DNA from: Rhodospirillaceae bacterium
GTDB lineage: Bacteria; Pseudomonadota; Alphaproteobacteria; UBA6615
DNA: 64,000 nt
Reading direction: 5' to 3'
Assembly: GCA_018702955.1 (NCBI GenBank)
Contig: JABJEK010000101.1
Coordinates: 50,551-114,550 of the forward strand
Every line of letters starts with the position of its first letter. The first letter of the stretch is position 1. This document shows positions 44,369-55,037 of this stretch, piece by piece. Both the position numbers and the translations under genes were made by a program. The notes below the pieces were generated by a model. It saw nothing but the letters and a program-made list of their open reading frames with translations, searched no databases and had not been told where the DNA came from.

Positions 44369-45621
44369 AATTTCCACGCCGTCGGGTGGCGTACATCCAG
44401 GTCGCGTGCGCCCGAGAGATCGCGTGCACCGACCTGGCGAAGCGCCTCGCGCAGTTCCTCGATGAAGAAGTCGGCGACGAACCCCGGTCCGTCCTCACCC
44501 AGTGCGGCCAGCCCATACATAAAAGCCCGGCCGACGAGGTTGAACCTCGCGCCCAGCGCGGCGGAGCGCATCAGGTCCACCCCGCTACGCAGTCCCCCGT
44601 CGAACAGGATCTCCGTCTTTCCACCAACCGCCGCGACGATGCCCGGAAGCATATCCACGGAGGCCGGCGCGGCTTCGAGCTGACGGCCGCCGTGATTCGA
44701 GACCACGATGCCGTCCGCGCCGAGTTCAACGGACTTTTCGGCATCGCCCGGATGCAGGATGCCCTTGATGATCAACGGCCCCTTCCAGGCATCGCGGAAG
44801 CGGGCGATCTCCTCCCAGGTGAATGACCCCCCGCCCTCGCCGCGTGCGAATTCGGCAACCTCTGCGGGCGTCGGGTTATCGCTGACATATTTCTGGAGAT
44901 TGGCAAACAGGTTCTGGCCATGGCGGAAATAGGCGCGCAGCCAGGCTGGACGGGTCGCTACATCGGCGATCGTGCGCGGGCCGATCTTGTAGGGCAGCAC
45001 CAGCCGGTTGCGCAGCTCGCGCGGGCGCTTGGTTCGCGCCGGCACGTCGATGGTAACGACCAGCGCGCCAACCTCTGCTGCCGTCGCCCGGGCGATCCAG
45101 TCCATGTTGATGGCGAGATTGTCGCGCGGCATCCGGTAAATCTGGAACCAGGCGTATCCATTCGCGAGTTCGGACACTTCCTCGACCGTGGCCAGTGCCG
45201 AACTGCCGAGCGTGAACGGAATCTCGTTTGCGGCGGCGGCGCGGGCGAAGGCCTTCTCCCCGCCCGGCAGCACGAGGCCCGGCAGACCCATCGGTGCGAT
45301 CGCCAGTGGCCCCGCATACCGCTTGCCGAACAATTCGACCGAGGTATCGGCGCGATAGTTCTCGCCCCCGTAGCGTGGCAGGATTTCGATCCCGTCCAGT
45401 GCGGCAGCATTGCCCCTGCGATTCGGCTCATCCGCCCCCGCAGCACCATCCACATAGTCGAAGGCGAAGCGCGGTACGCGCTTGCGCGCCTTCGTGCGCA
45501 GGTCCGCGATCGTCGGGTAGAGCATCTTGAGTTGGCCAGCACGAGTCGACGTGTCGGGCCGCCCCGCTGTGACCTTGTAATCGGGTTCTTCGGTGCTCGT
45601 CTTCGAGTTGTCTTCGGTCAT
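44365..45621 (-). CDS. FMN-dependent alpha-hydroxy acid oxidase/dehydrogenase
   Basis: 418 residues of the glycolate oxidase/L-lactate dehydrogenase (LldD)/mandelate dehydrogenase family. YPTIADLRTKARKRVPRFAFDYVDGAAG opens the domain. The catalytic His and FMN-phosphate loops are in VVSNHGGRQLEAAPAS and FDGGLRSGVDLMRSAALGA. Whether it passes electrons to oxygen or to the quinone pool cannot be told. Start overlaps the upstream acetyltransferase stop by 4 bases. Confidence 0.88.
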   Translation of the reverse strand: MTEDNSKTSTEEPDYKVTAGRPDTSTRAGQLKMLYPTIADLRTKARKRVPRFAFDYVDGAAGADEPNRRGNAAALDGIEILPRYGGENYRADTSVELFGKRYAGPLAIAPMGLPGLVLPGGEKAFARAAAANEIPFTLGSSALATVEEVSELANGYAWFQIYRMPRDNLAINMDWIARATAAEVGALVVTIDVPARTKRPRELRNRLVLPYKIGPRTIADVATRPAWLRAYFRHGQNLFANLQKYVSDNPTPAEVAEFARGEGGGSFTWEEIARFRDAWKGPLIIKGILHPGDAEKSVELGADGIVVSNHGGRQLEAAPASVDMLPGIVAAVGGKTEILFDGGLRSGVDLMRSAALGARFNLVGRAFMYGLAALGEDGPGFVADFFIEELREALRQVGARDLSGARDLDVRHPTAWKF

Positions 45622-46355
45622 GTCGTCACCTCCGGATCACTCGCCACCAGTATCGGACGCGTCAGCGCCGACAGGCTTTGGCGCTGATTGCCGTCGGCAT
45701 CAAAGTTCGTGTCGTCCAGCCAGGTCTCGAACGCCGCCTTCAGATCCGGCCATTCGGACACGACACAGGCATACCAAGCCGTATCGCGCGATCGCCCTCG
45801 ATGAATCATATGATCACGAAACACGCCCTCATAGGAGAATCCCAGCCGCTGGGCCGCCACTCGTGAGGGATGATTGAAGCTATGGCATTTCCATTCATAA
45901 CGCCGGTAACCCGCCTCAAACACCCACTGCATCATCAGATACATGGCCTCACTCGTCACCCGGCTACGCTGAATCACTGGGGCATAGTGCACATGCCCCA
46001 CCTCGATAGAGCCGTGCGCGGGGTTGATTCGCATGTAACTCACCATCCCCGCCGCGCGCCCCGTCGCGTTATCGATGATGGCGTAGAAGAATGGATCCGC
46101 GTCGAAGCAGGTCTCGGCCATCCATGTCTGGAAATCACCCAGGGCATCGAACGGGCCGTACGGCAGGTAGGACCAGCCGCGACCGTCCGTGTCTTCACTG
46201 AAATGGTGATGCAGGCCGGCAGCATGAGCCGCGATGTCCAACGGCTCCAGCCGGCAGAACCGCCCCGCCAGAACCTGTCGCGCCGGGCGCGGCGGTGGTG
46301 TCCAGTCAGGCACGGCGGGGCCGACCGGCAGGCCTAGTGCATTCGTCTCGGTCAT
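45618..46355 (-). CDS. GNAT family N-acetyltransferase, RimJ/RimL-like
   Basis: 245 residues. The order of elements (RFCRLEPLDIAAHAAGLHHHFSED near the N terminus, MVSYMRINPAHGSIEVGHVHYAP, then RRYEWKCHSFNHPSRVAAQRLGFSYEGVFRDH) is typical of the RimJ/L branch that acetylates protein N termini or small substrates. Substrate not known. Thirteen bases after guaA and overlapping the hydroxy acid oxidase gene, so part of the long minus-strand run. Confidence 0.85.
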   Translation of the reverse strand: MTETNALGLPVGPAVPDWTPPPRPARQVLAGRFCRLEPLDIAAHAAGLHHHFSEDTDGRGWSYLPYGPFDALGDFQTWMAETCFDADPFFYAIIDNATGRAAGMVSYMRINPAHGSIEVGHVHYAPVIQRSRVTSEAMYLMMQWVFEAGYRRYEWKCHSFNHPSRVAAQRLGFSYEGVFRDHMIHRGRSRDTAWYACVVSEWPDLKAAFETWLDDTNFDADGNQRQSLSALTRPILVASDPEVTT

Positions 46356-46368
46356 CGCGTTCTACGCG

Positions 46369-47937
46369 TTATTCCCACTCGATGGTGCCCGGCGGCTTAG
46401 ATGTCACATCGTAGACCACCCGGTTGATCCCGCGCACCTCGTTGATGATGCGGGTCGCAACCCCGGCCACGAAGGCGTGCTCGAAGGGATAGCTGTCGGC
46501 CGTCATACCGTCTGTCGAGGTCACGGCGCGCAGCGCACAGACATGTTCGTAAGTACGCGCATCGCCCATAACGCCGACGGTGCGGACCGGCAGCAACACT
46601 GCGAAGGCCTGCCAGATCGAATCATACAAACCGGCCTTGCGGATTTCATCGAGATAGATCGCGTCTGCCTGACGCAGGATTTCCAGTTTCTCGCGGTCGA
46701 AGTCTCCGGGCATGCGGATCGCCAGGCCCGGCCCCGGGAACGGGTGCCGGCCGACGATCTCATGGGGCATGCCCAGCTCGCGGCCCAGATCGCGCACCTC
46801 GTCCTTGAACAATTCGCGCAGCGGCTCCACGAGCTGCATGTTCATGCGCTCGGGCAGGCCGCCCACATTGTGGTGGGACTTGATGGTCGCGCTGGGCCCG
46901 CCAAACGGGCTGACGGATTCGATCACATCGGGATAGAGCGTGCCCTGGGCCAGGAAATCCGCGCCGCCAATTTTGGCCGCCTCCTCCTCGAATACGTCGA
47001 TGAAGGTGCCGCCGATGATCTTGCGCTTCGTCTCGGGGTCGGACTCGCCATCAAGCTTGTCGAGGAACATATCCTTCGCGTCGCGCACCACCAGCGAGAT
47101 ATTGAACCGGTCGCGGAACACCTGCTCCACTTCCTCCACTTCGCCCGCACGCAACAGGCCGTGATCGACGAAGATGCAGTTCAGCTGATCACCGATCGCC
47201 TCATGGATCAGGACCGCCGCGACGGAACTATCCACGCCCCCCGAAAGCCCGCAGATAACTTTGCCGTCGCCGACCTGCTCGCGGATCTTCTTGATCTCGG
47301 CGGCGCGGAACGCGGCCATGGTCCAATCACCGCGGCAACCCGCAACATGGTGAACAAAGTTCGACAACAGTCGCGCGCCATCCTTGGTGTGCACGACCTC
47401 GGGATGGAACTGAACGCCGTAGAATTTACGGTCGTCATCCGCGATGGCCGCAAACGGCGCGCCCGGGCTCGTCGCGACCGGCCGGAACCCTTCGGGCAGC
47501 CCGGTCACACGGTCACCATGGGACATCCAGACCTCGGGCACGGTGCCCGGCAGCCAGACCCTGTGAAACAGTCCGCAATGGTCGGTTACTTCGAGGAGCG
47601 CGCGGCCGAATTCCTGATGATCGGAATCTTCCACCACGCCGCCGAGCGCATGACACATGAGCTGCTGGCCGTAGCAGATACCGAGCACCGGCACACCGAG
47701 TTCGAACACAATCGGATCGACCATCGGGGCCTCGTCCGCCATCACGCTGGCGGGGCCACCCGACAGGATGATCGCGTTGGGCGCGAACTCCTCGATGAAG
47801 GCCTTGTCGATCCGGAAACAAGGGTGAATTTCGCTGTAGACACCAGACTCACGGATACGCCGCGCGATCAGCTGGGTGACCTGCGAACCAAAGTCGATGA
47901 TGAGGATTTTTTCAGAGATGGGAAGCGATGTGACCAT
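46369..47937 (-). CDS. guaA: GMP synthase (glutamine-hydrolysing)
   Basis: Converts XMP to GMP with ATP and glutamine. 522 residues. Class I glutamine amidotransferase domain with nucleophile Cys88 in GICYGQQLM and His/Glu in [10 protein letters not shown]. An N-type ATP pyrophosphatase domain ([11 protein letters not shown]) and the C-terminal dimerisation domain ending TIEWE follow. Lies two genes from guaB, with an rRNA methyltransferase between, so both GMP branch steps are together. Confidence 0.97.
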   Translation of the reverse strand: MVTSLPISEKILIIDFGSQVTQLIARRIRESGVYSEIHPCFRIDKAFIEEFAPNAIILSGGPASVMADEAPMVDPIVFELGVPVLGICYGQQLMCHALGGVVEDSDHQEFGRALLEVTDHCGLFHRVWLPGTVPEVWMSHGDRVTGLPEGFRPVATSPGAPFAAIADDDRKFYGVQFHPEVVHTKDGARLLSNFVHHVAGCRGDWTMAAFRAAEIKKIREQVGDGKVICGLSGGVDSSVAAVLIHEAIGDQLNCIFVDHGLLRAGEVEEVEQVFRDRFNISLVVRDAKDMFLDKLDGESDPETKRKIIGGTFIDVFEEEAAKIGGADFLAQGTLYPDVIESVSPFGGPSATIKSHHNVGGLPERMNMQLVEPLRELFKDEVRDLGRELGMPHEIVGRHPFPGPGLAIRMPGDFDREKLEILRQADAIYLDEIRKAGLYDSIWQAFAVLLPVRTVGVMGDARTYEHVCALRAVTSTDGMTADSYPFEHAFVAGVATRIINEVRGINRVVYDVTSKPPGTIEWE

Positions 47938-48021
47938 GGGAGTATTTAGCCGATTCGAATGTGCCCCGCACTAGCGCTGATAGGCTTCAGTCCACAGGCA
48001 CATACACACGGCCGGAAACAA

Positions 48022-49305
48022 TCAGGCTCGGCGCGTCAGCACCGCCGCATACATGCCGTCCGTATTGTGCCGCTTCGGGGTCAGAACCAAATCCTCATCA
48101 CAGCCCAGGCGCGCGGCCATCTCAGGTCCCAGAACATCCTTTATCGGGCACCGCTGAAAGTCCGGATGGCGTGCGAGGAAGGCATCGACACGTGCGCGGC
48201 CCTCACTCTCAAGCACAGAACAAACCGCATAAATGATCCGCCCGCCCTCGCGCAGCATGGTCGTGGCGGTATCGAGCAAACTGTCCTGCTCGCGCCCGTA
48301 GGCAGCAATCATCTCCGGGCTGGTCCGCCATCGCATATCCGGGCTGCGCCGCCATGTGCCCGTCCCCGAGCACGGCGCATCAATCAACACCCGGTCCGCC
48401 CAGTCGTTGAGTTCCGCGGGCGCCATGTCGGCAGGAACCGCGAGGCTTCGCACCCCCTCGACGCCCAGCCGAGCCGCGCGCGGCTCCATGTGCGCAAGCC
48501 GGGAGCGCGAGACATCGCAGGCAACAATTTCGGCCTGGTTTCCAGACCCCGCCGCCAGCGCCAGCGCCTTGCCCCCCGCGCCCGCGCAATAATCAATCAC
48601 CCGCAGGCCCGGTGCGGCATCCACCAGCATGGTGACCAGCTGGCTCGATTCATCCTGCGGCTCGATCATCCCCGCGCGATAGGCGCCAAGCTGCTGAAAA
48701 TTGCCGCGCACAGTGCCGCGCAGCCCGGTCAGGCTGAACAGGGTCGGATTCGCCTCATACCCATCCGCCGCAAGACGCGCCTGCGCCTCTTCACGGGTTG
48801 CGCGCAGGGCATTGACCCGCAAATCCACCGGTGCCGTCTGGTTCAGGGCCGCAAGTTCATCCGCTGCCGCATCTCCCCACTGATCCGAAAACAATGGATA
48901 GATATCCGCCGGACAATTGCCTGCCACATGACCCGGCGCGGCGGCCGAATCCAGATCACCGATGAAATCAGCCAAGGCCTTTTCTTCGGCGTTCAGCGGC
49001 GGCGGCCCGTATCCTGTGCCGTCGAACAACCGATCCAATTCCGCCGGCGGCTCGAATGCCAACGCGGCAATGGTGCGCAATCGCGGGTTTTCCGGATCGC
49101 CATCGGCCGTTTGTACGGCCCAACGACAAAGCGCACCTGCGCGAAAATCCGCATAGACGGCTTCCCGGATGGCGCGACGGTCCCCCGATCCGGCAAACCG
49201 GTGGCCGCGAAACCAGTCGGCCAGAACGGCGTCTGCGGGCGCATCGCCGCGGGCGACCTCGGTCAGGATTTCGATTGTGGCGGCGGTGCGCGCGGCGGGT
49301 GTCAT
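48022..49305 (-). CDS. rsmB: RsmB/NOP family 16S rRNA m5C methyltransferase
   Basis: SAM-dependent cytosine-5 methyltransferase on RNA. 427 residues: an N-terminal NusB-like helical region (AARTAATIEILTEVARG...), then the Rossmann domain with YCAGAGGKALALA, and the two catalytic cysteines in DAPCSGTGTWRRSPDMRW and AVCSVLESEGR. The CSVLESEG start of the second motif is a variant of the usual C(T/S)xxxxENE. Position between guaB and guaA is common in alphaproteobacteria. The exact target cytosine is inferred. Confidence 0.86.
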   Translation of the reverse strand: MTPAARTAATIEILTEVARGDAPADAVLADWFRGHRFAGSGDRRAIREAVYADFRAGALCRWAVQTADGDPENPRLRTIAALAFEPPAELDRLFDGTGYGPPPLNAEEKALADFIGDLDSAAAPGHVAGNCPADIYPLFSDQWGDAAADELAALNQTAPVDLRVNALRATREEAQARLAADGYEANPTLFSLTGLRGTVRGNFQQLGAYRAGMIEPQDESSQLVTMLVDAAPGLRVIDYCAGAGGKALALAAGSGNQAEIVACDVSRSRLAHMEPRAARLGVEGVRSLAVPADMAPAELNDWADRVLIDAPCSGTGTWRRSPDMRWRTSPEMIAAYGREQDSLLDTATTMLREGGRIIYAVCSVLESEGRARVDAFLARHPDFQRCPIKDVLGPEMAARLGCDEDLVLTPKRHNTDGMYAAVLTRRA

Positions 49306-49344
49306 GGGGTGTTTCGCCGGCTGACCAGTCCGTTGGGGACCGTT

Positions 49345-50817
<1,473 letters not shown>

Positions 50818-50844
50818 TCAAGGGAATCGAGAGTTGACGCGGCT

Positions 50845-50872
50845 TATATACACAAGCGGTACGCATCGACAA
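50845..50872 (-). promoter_or_regulatory. Candidate guaB promoter
   Basis: Read on the minus strand, TTGTCG (complement of 50867-50872), a 16-base spacer and TATATA (complement of 50845-50850) lie about 40 bases before the guaB start. Both hexamers are good sigma-70-type matches. This suggests guaB can be transcribed independently of rlmE and ppx. Confidence 0.5.
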
Positions 50873-50902
50873 GCGTTCGTCCGGTGGACAGAAAAAACCC
50901 GG

Positions 50903-51604
50903 TTATCCCGCGTCCTTGAACCCGGTCCCGACAAGGAACATCTCGACCGAGTCGCTCCGGCTCGCCTTCGGCTTGAATCGGCGGACGGAGTCGAACTTCT
51001 TCGTCATGGCGTCGAACAAGGCCGGTTCATCGGCACCCTGAAAGACCTTGGTTACGAAATCACCCCCTGGGAGCAGCACTTCACAGGCAAACACAAACGC
51101 GGCCTCCGCCAGCGCCAGCGTGCGCAAATGGTCGGTCGACGCGTGCCCCGTGGTCGATGTCGCCATGTCCGACAGGACCAGGTCTACCCGTGTGCCAATG
51201 GCCTCCCGCAATCGCGAAACCGCAGCCTCGTCTTCAATATCACCGACCAGGACTTCTGCCCCTGCCAGGGGTTCCATTTCCAGGATGTCGATGGCGACGA
51301 CGGATTTCGCGTTGTCCTCGGACTCCACCCTGTCGACCGCGATCTGGGTCCAGCCACCGGGCGCGGCACCGAGATCTACAACGCGCTTGCCCGGCGTCAG
51401 AAGCTCGAAGCGTTCATCGATCTGCAGCAGTTTGTAGGCAGCTCGTGAACGGTAGCCATCGCGTTTGGCCGCCTGCACATAGGGGTCATTCAGCTGCCGC
51501 TGCAGCCAAAGCGTCGACGACAATCTTCGGCCACGTGCGGATCGCACCCGCTCAAAGCGCATGCGTGAACCGTCGTCTCCCGATTTCTTGCGACCCCGCG
51601 CCAT
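50903..51604 (-). CDS. rlmE: 23S rRNA (uridine2552-2'-O)-methyltransferase RlmE/FtsJ
   Basis: 2'-O-methylates U2552 in the peptidyl-transferase A-loop. 233 residues. The RSRAAYKLLQID lysine, the SAM motif DLGAAPGGWTQIA, VLSDMATSTTGH and the second lysine in FVTKVFQGAD give the K-D-K catalytic pattern. The Arg/Lys-rich N terminus is a usual RNA-binding extension. Seven bases downstream of the ppx-type gene. Confidence 0.93.
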   Translation of the reverse strand: MARGRKKSGDDGSRMRFERVRSARGRRLSSTLWLQRQLNDPYVQAAKRDGYRSRAAYKLLQIDERFELLTPGKRVVDLGAAPGGWTQIAVDRVESEDNAKSVVAIDILEMEPLAGAEVLVGDIEDEAAVSRLREAIGTRVDLVLSDMATSTTGHASTDHLRTLALAEAAFVFACEVLLPGGDFVTKVFQGADEPALFDAMTKKFDSVRRFKPKASRSDSVEMFLVGTGFKDAG

Positions 51605-51611
51605 GTCGTGC

Positions 51612-52706
51612 TCAGGCTCCGGCCTGGGTCGCTTCGCGGTCGGCGGAACGCATCAGCCCGTGGAGAATGCCTTCGCGTAGTCCACGGTCGGCAACACGCA
51701 GCTGGCCGACGGGCCAAAGCCCGCAAATGGCATCCAGCACCGCGCAGCCCGACACGACAAGATCGGCGCGCTCTGGTCCGATACACGGGTGCGCCGCACG
51801 GTCCTGGCGGTCGAGCCCCAGGAGATGATCGCGCGCGCTGCCCAGCTGCGCAAAATTGAGCTGCCGGCCGTCGACGCGATCACGGTTGTAACGCGGTAGT
51901 TTGAGGAACACGCCGGTCAGTGTCGTCACGGTGCCCGAGGTTCCGACCATCTGGACGGCGCCGTCAGCCACGAGCCTGGAGATGTTGTGGCGCGCATCGA
52001 ACGCCGTCAGCAGGTCGCGAACATGATCACAAATCTGGCCGTAAAGTTCCGGTGACGCCCGGCCCGTTTCGTCCTCACCGCAACCGAACCGTTCGCTAAG
52101 GGTCACCACACCACATGGCACCGAGATGCAGTCGATGATCTCGGTGTCGACCTGATCCGGCACCGACGATGCTTGATGGAGCTTGAGCCAGGTGATCTGA
52201 GTGCTGCCGCCGCCGATGTCGAACAACAGCGCGTAGGCCTTGTCGCCCTGTGGCGCATCGTAGAGCGATGAACATCCGATCAGGGCCAGTTCGGCCTCCT
52301 CATCTGCGGCGATCACTTCAAGATCGATGTTGGCTTCGGCCCGCACCCGATCGATGAACGCCGCGCCATTGTCCGCCCTGCGGCATGCCTCGGTCGCAAC
52401 CGCACGCAGCCGGGTCACACCATTGCGTTCGACTTTCGAGCGGCACACCTGCAACGCCTCGATCGTACGGTCCATGGCATGTTTGGAAAGGACGTTCGAA
52501 TTCCCCAACCCCTCGCCGAGCCGCACGATCCGCGAAAATGCGTCGACCACGCGAAATCCGTCCTGGTTGGGTTTGGCCACGAGAAGCCGGCAGTTATTCG
52601 TCCCGAGATCGAGTGCCCCATAGACATGCTGCCAACGCCCATCGCGACCTTGACGGGTGTCACTTTGTGCTTGTCTGGCGCGTCTCGATGCCACGGGGTT
52701 CTCCAA
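51612..52706 (-). CDS. ppx: Exopolyphosphatase / guanosine pentaphosphate phosphatase
   Basis: Ppx/GppA-family phosphohydrolase of the ASKHA fold, acting on polyphosphate or pppGpp. 364 residues. YGALDLGTNNCRLLVAKP phosphate-1 loop, LRAVATEACRRADNG, and ALLFDIGGGSTQITWLKL. The protein stops after the two N-terminal domains and lacks the C-terminal HD-like part of E. coli Ppx. GppA activity therefore cannot be distinguished from Ppx activity. Confidence 0.88.
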   Translation of the reverse strand: MENPVASRRARQAQSDTRQGRDGRWQHVYGALDLGTNNCRLLVAKPNQDGFRVVDAFSRIVRLGEGLGNSNVLSKHAMDRTIEALQVCRSKVERNGVTRLRAVATEACRRADNGAAFIDRVRAEANIDLEVIAADEEAELALIGCSSLYDAPQGDKAYALLFDIGGGSTQITWLKLHQASSVPDQVDTEIIDCISVPCGVVTLSERFGCGEDETGRASPELYGQICDHVRDLLTAFDARHNISRLVADGAVQMVGTSGTVTTLTGVFLKLPRYNRDRVDGRQLNFAQLGSARDHLLGLDRQDRAAHPCIGPERADLVVSGCAVLDAICGLWPVGQLRVADRGLREGILHGLMRSADREATQAGA

Positions 52707-52758
52707 GGACCGGATTGGTGCAATCCCAAGCCCTAGAAACTACACGGGCTGCGCGCGA

Positions 52759-53034
52759 TCAGGAAGCCTTCCCGGACTGCCGTCGCTTCCACGCGCGATA
52801 GGCGTCCGGCATGCATATCGCGCAAGCACGGTACCCCGCGCCGCGCGCGGTCTTCTCGTCAGCGAAAAACACCCGGTGTGGGGCGTAATACCCCTTTGCC
52901 AGCCAGCGCAGGGCATTGGGACAGTCGAGCCGCCCGTATATCCGGCTGCGCCGATGACCACCCATTTCCCCCGGTGACGCGCTTTCGTATGCGCGGCCCG
53001 TTTCGTCAATCAGTCGATAATTTTTCCGTGCCAT
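52759..53034 (-). CDS. Small Ada-type zinc-binding-like protein
   Basis: 91 residues; the Met at 53034 (MARKNYRLIDE) was chosen, with a Met three codons upstream as alternative. The central part, IYGRLDCPNALRWLAKGYYAPHRVFFADEKTARGAGYRACAICMP in order, resembles the metal-binding domain of Ada repair proteins, especially the F-A-D-E-xx-A-xx-GYR-x-C-xx-C end. Only three cysteines are visible where Ada uses four. No methyltransferase or AraC domain is attached. Function unknown. Confidence 0.68.
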   Translation of the reverse strand: MARKNYRLIDETGRAYESASPGEMGGHRRSRIYGRLDCPNALRWLAKGYYAPHRVFFADEKTARGAGYRACAICMPDAYRAWKRRQSGKAS

Positions 53035-53091
53035 GCTGTTCATCTACACACGCTGGCGCAGGTATGGTAAAGACCGCGCCCAGTTGGCCAT

Positions 53092-53165
53092 TGGGGGATC
53101 GTCTAATGGTAGGACAGCGGACTCTGACTCCGCTAGTGAGGGTTCGAATCCTTCTCCCCCAGCCA
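53092..53165 (+). tRNA. tRNA-Gln (anticodon CTG)
   Basis: Acceptor stem TGGGGGA (53092-53098) pairs with TCCCCCA (53155-53161). A D-arm with AATGGTAGGAC and an anticodon stem GCGGA/TCCGC around loop CTCTGAC give anticodon CTG, reading CAG (glutamine). The T-arm has GGTTCGAATCC. Discriminator G at 53162 and an encoded CCA at 53163-53165. No other tRNA is seen in the window. Confidence 0.96.
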
Positions 53166-53349
53166 GCCATTCCACACGTCAATACCGCCTGAAACCCTGC
53201 CGCATCCGGCGGATGCCAGCGCTTTGTGTGCGCAGGCCGAAACCTGACGGTCAATATCTCGCGATGAACAGGATTCCTGTTTGAGATAACCATCCAGCAA
53301 GCCAGACTGCTGCGACCATTTCAATCGACCAACGCGAAAGGCGACCGCG

Positions 53350-54237
53350 ATGACACGACTGACGGCGAAAGATTTCGATCAGGGGCTCCTCGATCTCTAC
53401 GATTTCTACGTTCATGGCGGGCTGACGAAGCGCGAGTTTCTCGATCGTGCCGGGAAATATGCCGTCGGCGGCGCTACGGCGCTCGGCCTGTTCAACATGC
53501 TCAAACCCGACTATGCGCTGGCCGAGCAGGTGTCGTTCAACGACCCGGACATTACCGCCAGCTACCAGATGTACGATTCGCCCAACGGCAACGGCGAGGT
53601 GCGCGGCTACGTGGTCCGTCCGACCAAGGCCAACGGCAAGCTCCCCGCCGTGCTGGTCATTCACGAAAATCGCGGCCTCAATCCCTACATCGAAGATGTG
53701 GCGCGCCGCGTTGCCAAGGCCGGTTTCATGGCTCTCGCGCCCGACGGCTTGACGTCCGTCGGCGGCTATCCAGGCAATGACGCAGAGGGCAAGGCGCTCC
53801 AGAAAACAGTCGACCGGGTGAAGTTGATGAACGACTTCTTTGCCGGCTACGAGCATCTGGCCGCCCGCGATGATTCAACTGGCAAGGTCGGCTGCGTCGG
53901 TTTCTGTTACGGCGGCGGCGTTTGTAACGCGCTGGCGGTCGCTTATCCGGAACTGAATGCTTCAGTGCCCTTCTACGGTCGCCAGGCGAAGACCGAGGAT
54001 GTAGCGAAGATCCAGGCGCCGCTGTTGCTTCACTATGGCGAGCTCGACAAACGGATCAACGCCGGCTGGCCCGCCTATGAAGCGGCACTCAAGGCCCAGG
54101 GCAAGACCTTCGAAGGGCATATCTACGCCGGGGCCAATCACGGCTTCCACAACGATTCGACCCCGCGTTATGACGAGCAGAACGCCGAGTTGGCCTGGTC
54201 GCGCACCGTCGACTGGTTCAACCGGCATCTGACATAG
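53350..54237 (+). CDS. Dienelactone hydrolase family protein with N-terminal extension
   Basis: 295-residue alpha/beta-hydrolase. The DLH triad is visible: nucleophile Cys in GCVGFCYGGG, Asp in HYGELDKRIN and His in GANHGFHND. The first 60 residues (GLTKREFLDRAGKYAVGGATALGLFNML) resemble a signal-like or membrane-interacting leader without a canonical RR motif. It may be exported or membrane-attached. Substrate unknown; family members act on dienelactones and other esters. Confidence 0.82.
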   Translation: MTRLTAKDFDQGLLDLYDFYVHGGLTKREFLDRAGKYAVGGATALGLFNMLKPDYALAEQVSFNDPDITASYQMYDSPNGNGEVRGYVVRPTKANGKLPAVLVIHENRGLNPYIEDVARRVAKAGFMALAPDGLTSVGGYPGNDAEGKALQKTVDRVKLMNDFFAGYEHLAARDDSTGKVGCVGFCYGGGVCNALAVAYPELNASVPFYGRQAKTEDVAKIQAPLLLHYGELDKRINAGWPAYEAALKAQGKTFEGHIYAGANHGFHNDSTPRYDEQNAELAWSRTVDWFNRHLT

Positions 54238-54453
54238 GACCTATCAGAACCCCGAAACCCGCTGTAGATAAGCGGCTCGAGAGAATCTGAGAACCCGGCG
54301 CAGCCTTATGACGTCGCGAGGGTGTGTTCGTGCGTGTGTTCGTCGCCGCACCAACTGCATCACAAGACTAATATATCTTTATGATATATATTGTCTTGTC
54401 TCATATCATATGAGATTATCCGGCTCGGCATAGATGACATACCGAGAGTTGTA
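54238..54453. other. Regulatory region upstream of the padR operon
   Basis: 216 bases between the hydrolase and padR. The distal half is GC-rich and featureless. From about 54365 it becomes AT-rich and contains two palindromes described separately. A transcription start for the padR-MFP-RND operon most likely lies here. Confidence 0.5.
54371..54415. promoter_or_regulatory. Two palindromes upstream of padR, putative PadR operators
   Basis: ATATATC (54371-54377) and GATATAT (54383-54389) form an inverted repeat with a TTTAT spacer. Ten bases later TCTCATAT-C-ATATGAGA (54399-54415) is a perfect 17-base odd palindrome. PadR regulators bind such AT-rich dyads and often control their own operon and a linked transporter, so autoregulation is the likely use. 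No binding data are implied. Confidence 0.6.
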
Positions 54454-54999
54454 ATGGACGCAAAGACCGTTTGTTTGGCCGTACTGAGCCAGGGCGAGGC
54501 ATCAGGCTATGAAATCCGCAAATCCGTGGAGGAAGGCCCGTTCGGCCATATCCAGGACATCGGATTCAGCTCGATCTATCCGGCCCTGTCCCGATTGCGT
54601 GGCGACGGGTTGGTCACGGTGACCGAACTCGCCCAGGAAGGCCGCCCCGACAAAAAGATATACAGACTGACATCCGACGGCCGCCTCGCATTGCTCAACG
54701 CGCTGCAGGACCCGACGGAATCTGACCGCGTGAGGTCCGACTTTCTGTTTCGAATGTTGTTTGCCGATATTCTGCCGCCATCAATCATCAACTCCATGAT
54801 CGATGCACGCATGGAGGAAATTCAGACCAGCCTGACACGCTTGGGCGCAAGTGCATCGGGCGGTTTTGAAAGTGTCGGCGAAGAATTCGTCAACGGGTTC
54901 GCCGCCACCGTTCAACGCGCCATGGCGGCCTATATCGAAGACAACCGTCACCAACTTGTCGCCGCCGCCCTGGCGCCATCACGCGCCGTCGCAGAGTAG
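54454..54999 (+). CDS. PadR family transcriptional regulator
   Basis: 181 residues from the ATG at 54454; an in-frame ATG at 54391 would place the start inside the palindromes. N-terminal winged helix (LAVLSQGEASGYEIRKSVEE, SIYPALSRLRGDGLVTV, IYRLTSDGRLAL), then a C-terminal helical dimerisation part. PadR repressors commonly respond to phenolics or drugs. Directly upstream of the efflux genes, 38 bases before the membrane-fusion protein, so it likely controls them. Confidence 0.9.
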   Translation: MDAKTVCLAVLSQGEASGYEIRKSVEEGPFGHIQDIGFSSIYPALSRLRGDGLVTVTELAQEGRPDKKIYRLTSDGRLALLNALQDPTESDRVRSDFLFRMLFADILPPSIINSMIDARMEEIQTSLTRLGASASGGFESVGEEFVNGFAATVQRAMAAYIEDNRHQLVAAALAPSRAVAE

Positions 55000-55037
55000 A
55001 TCGCGAAACAAACTGCGGAACAGCCGGGAACTACACG

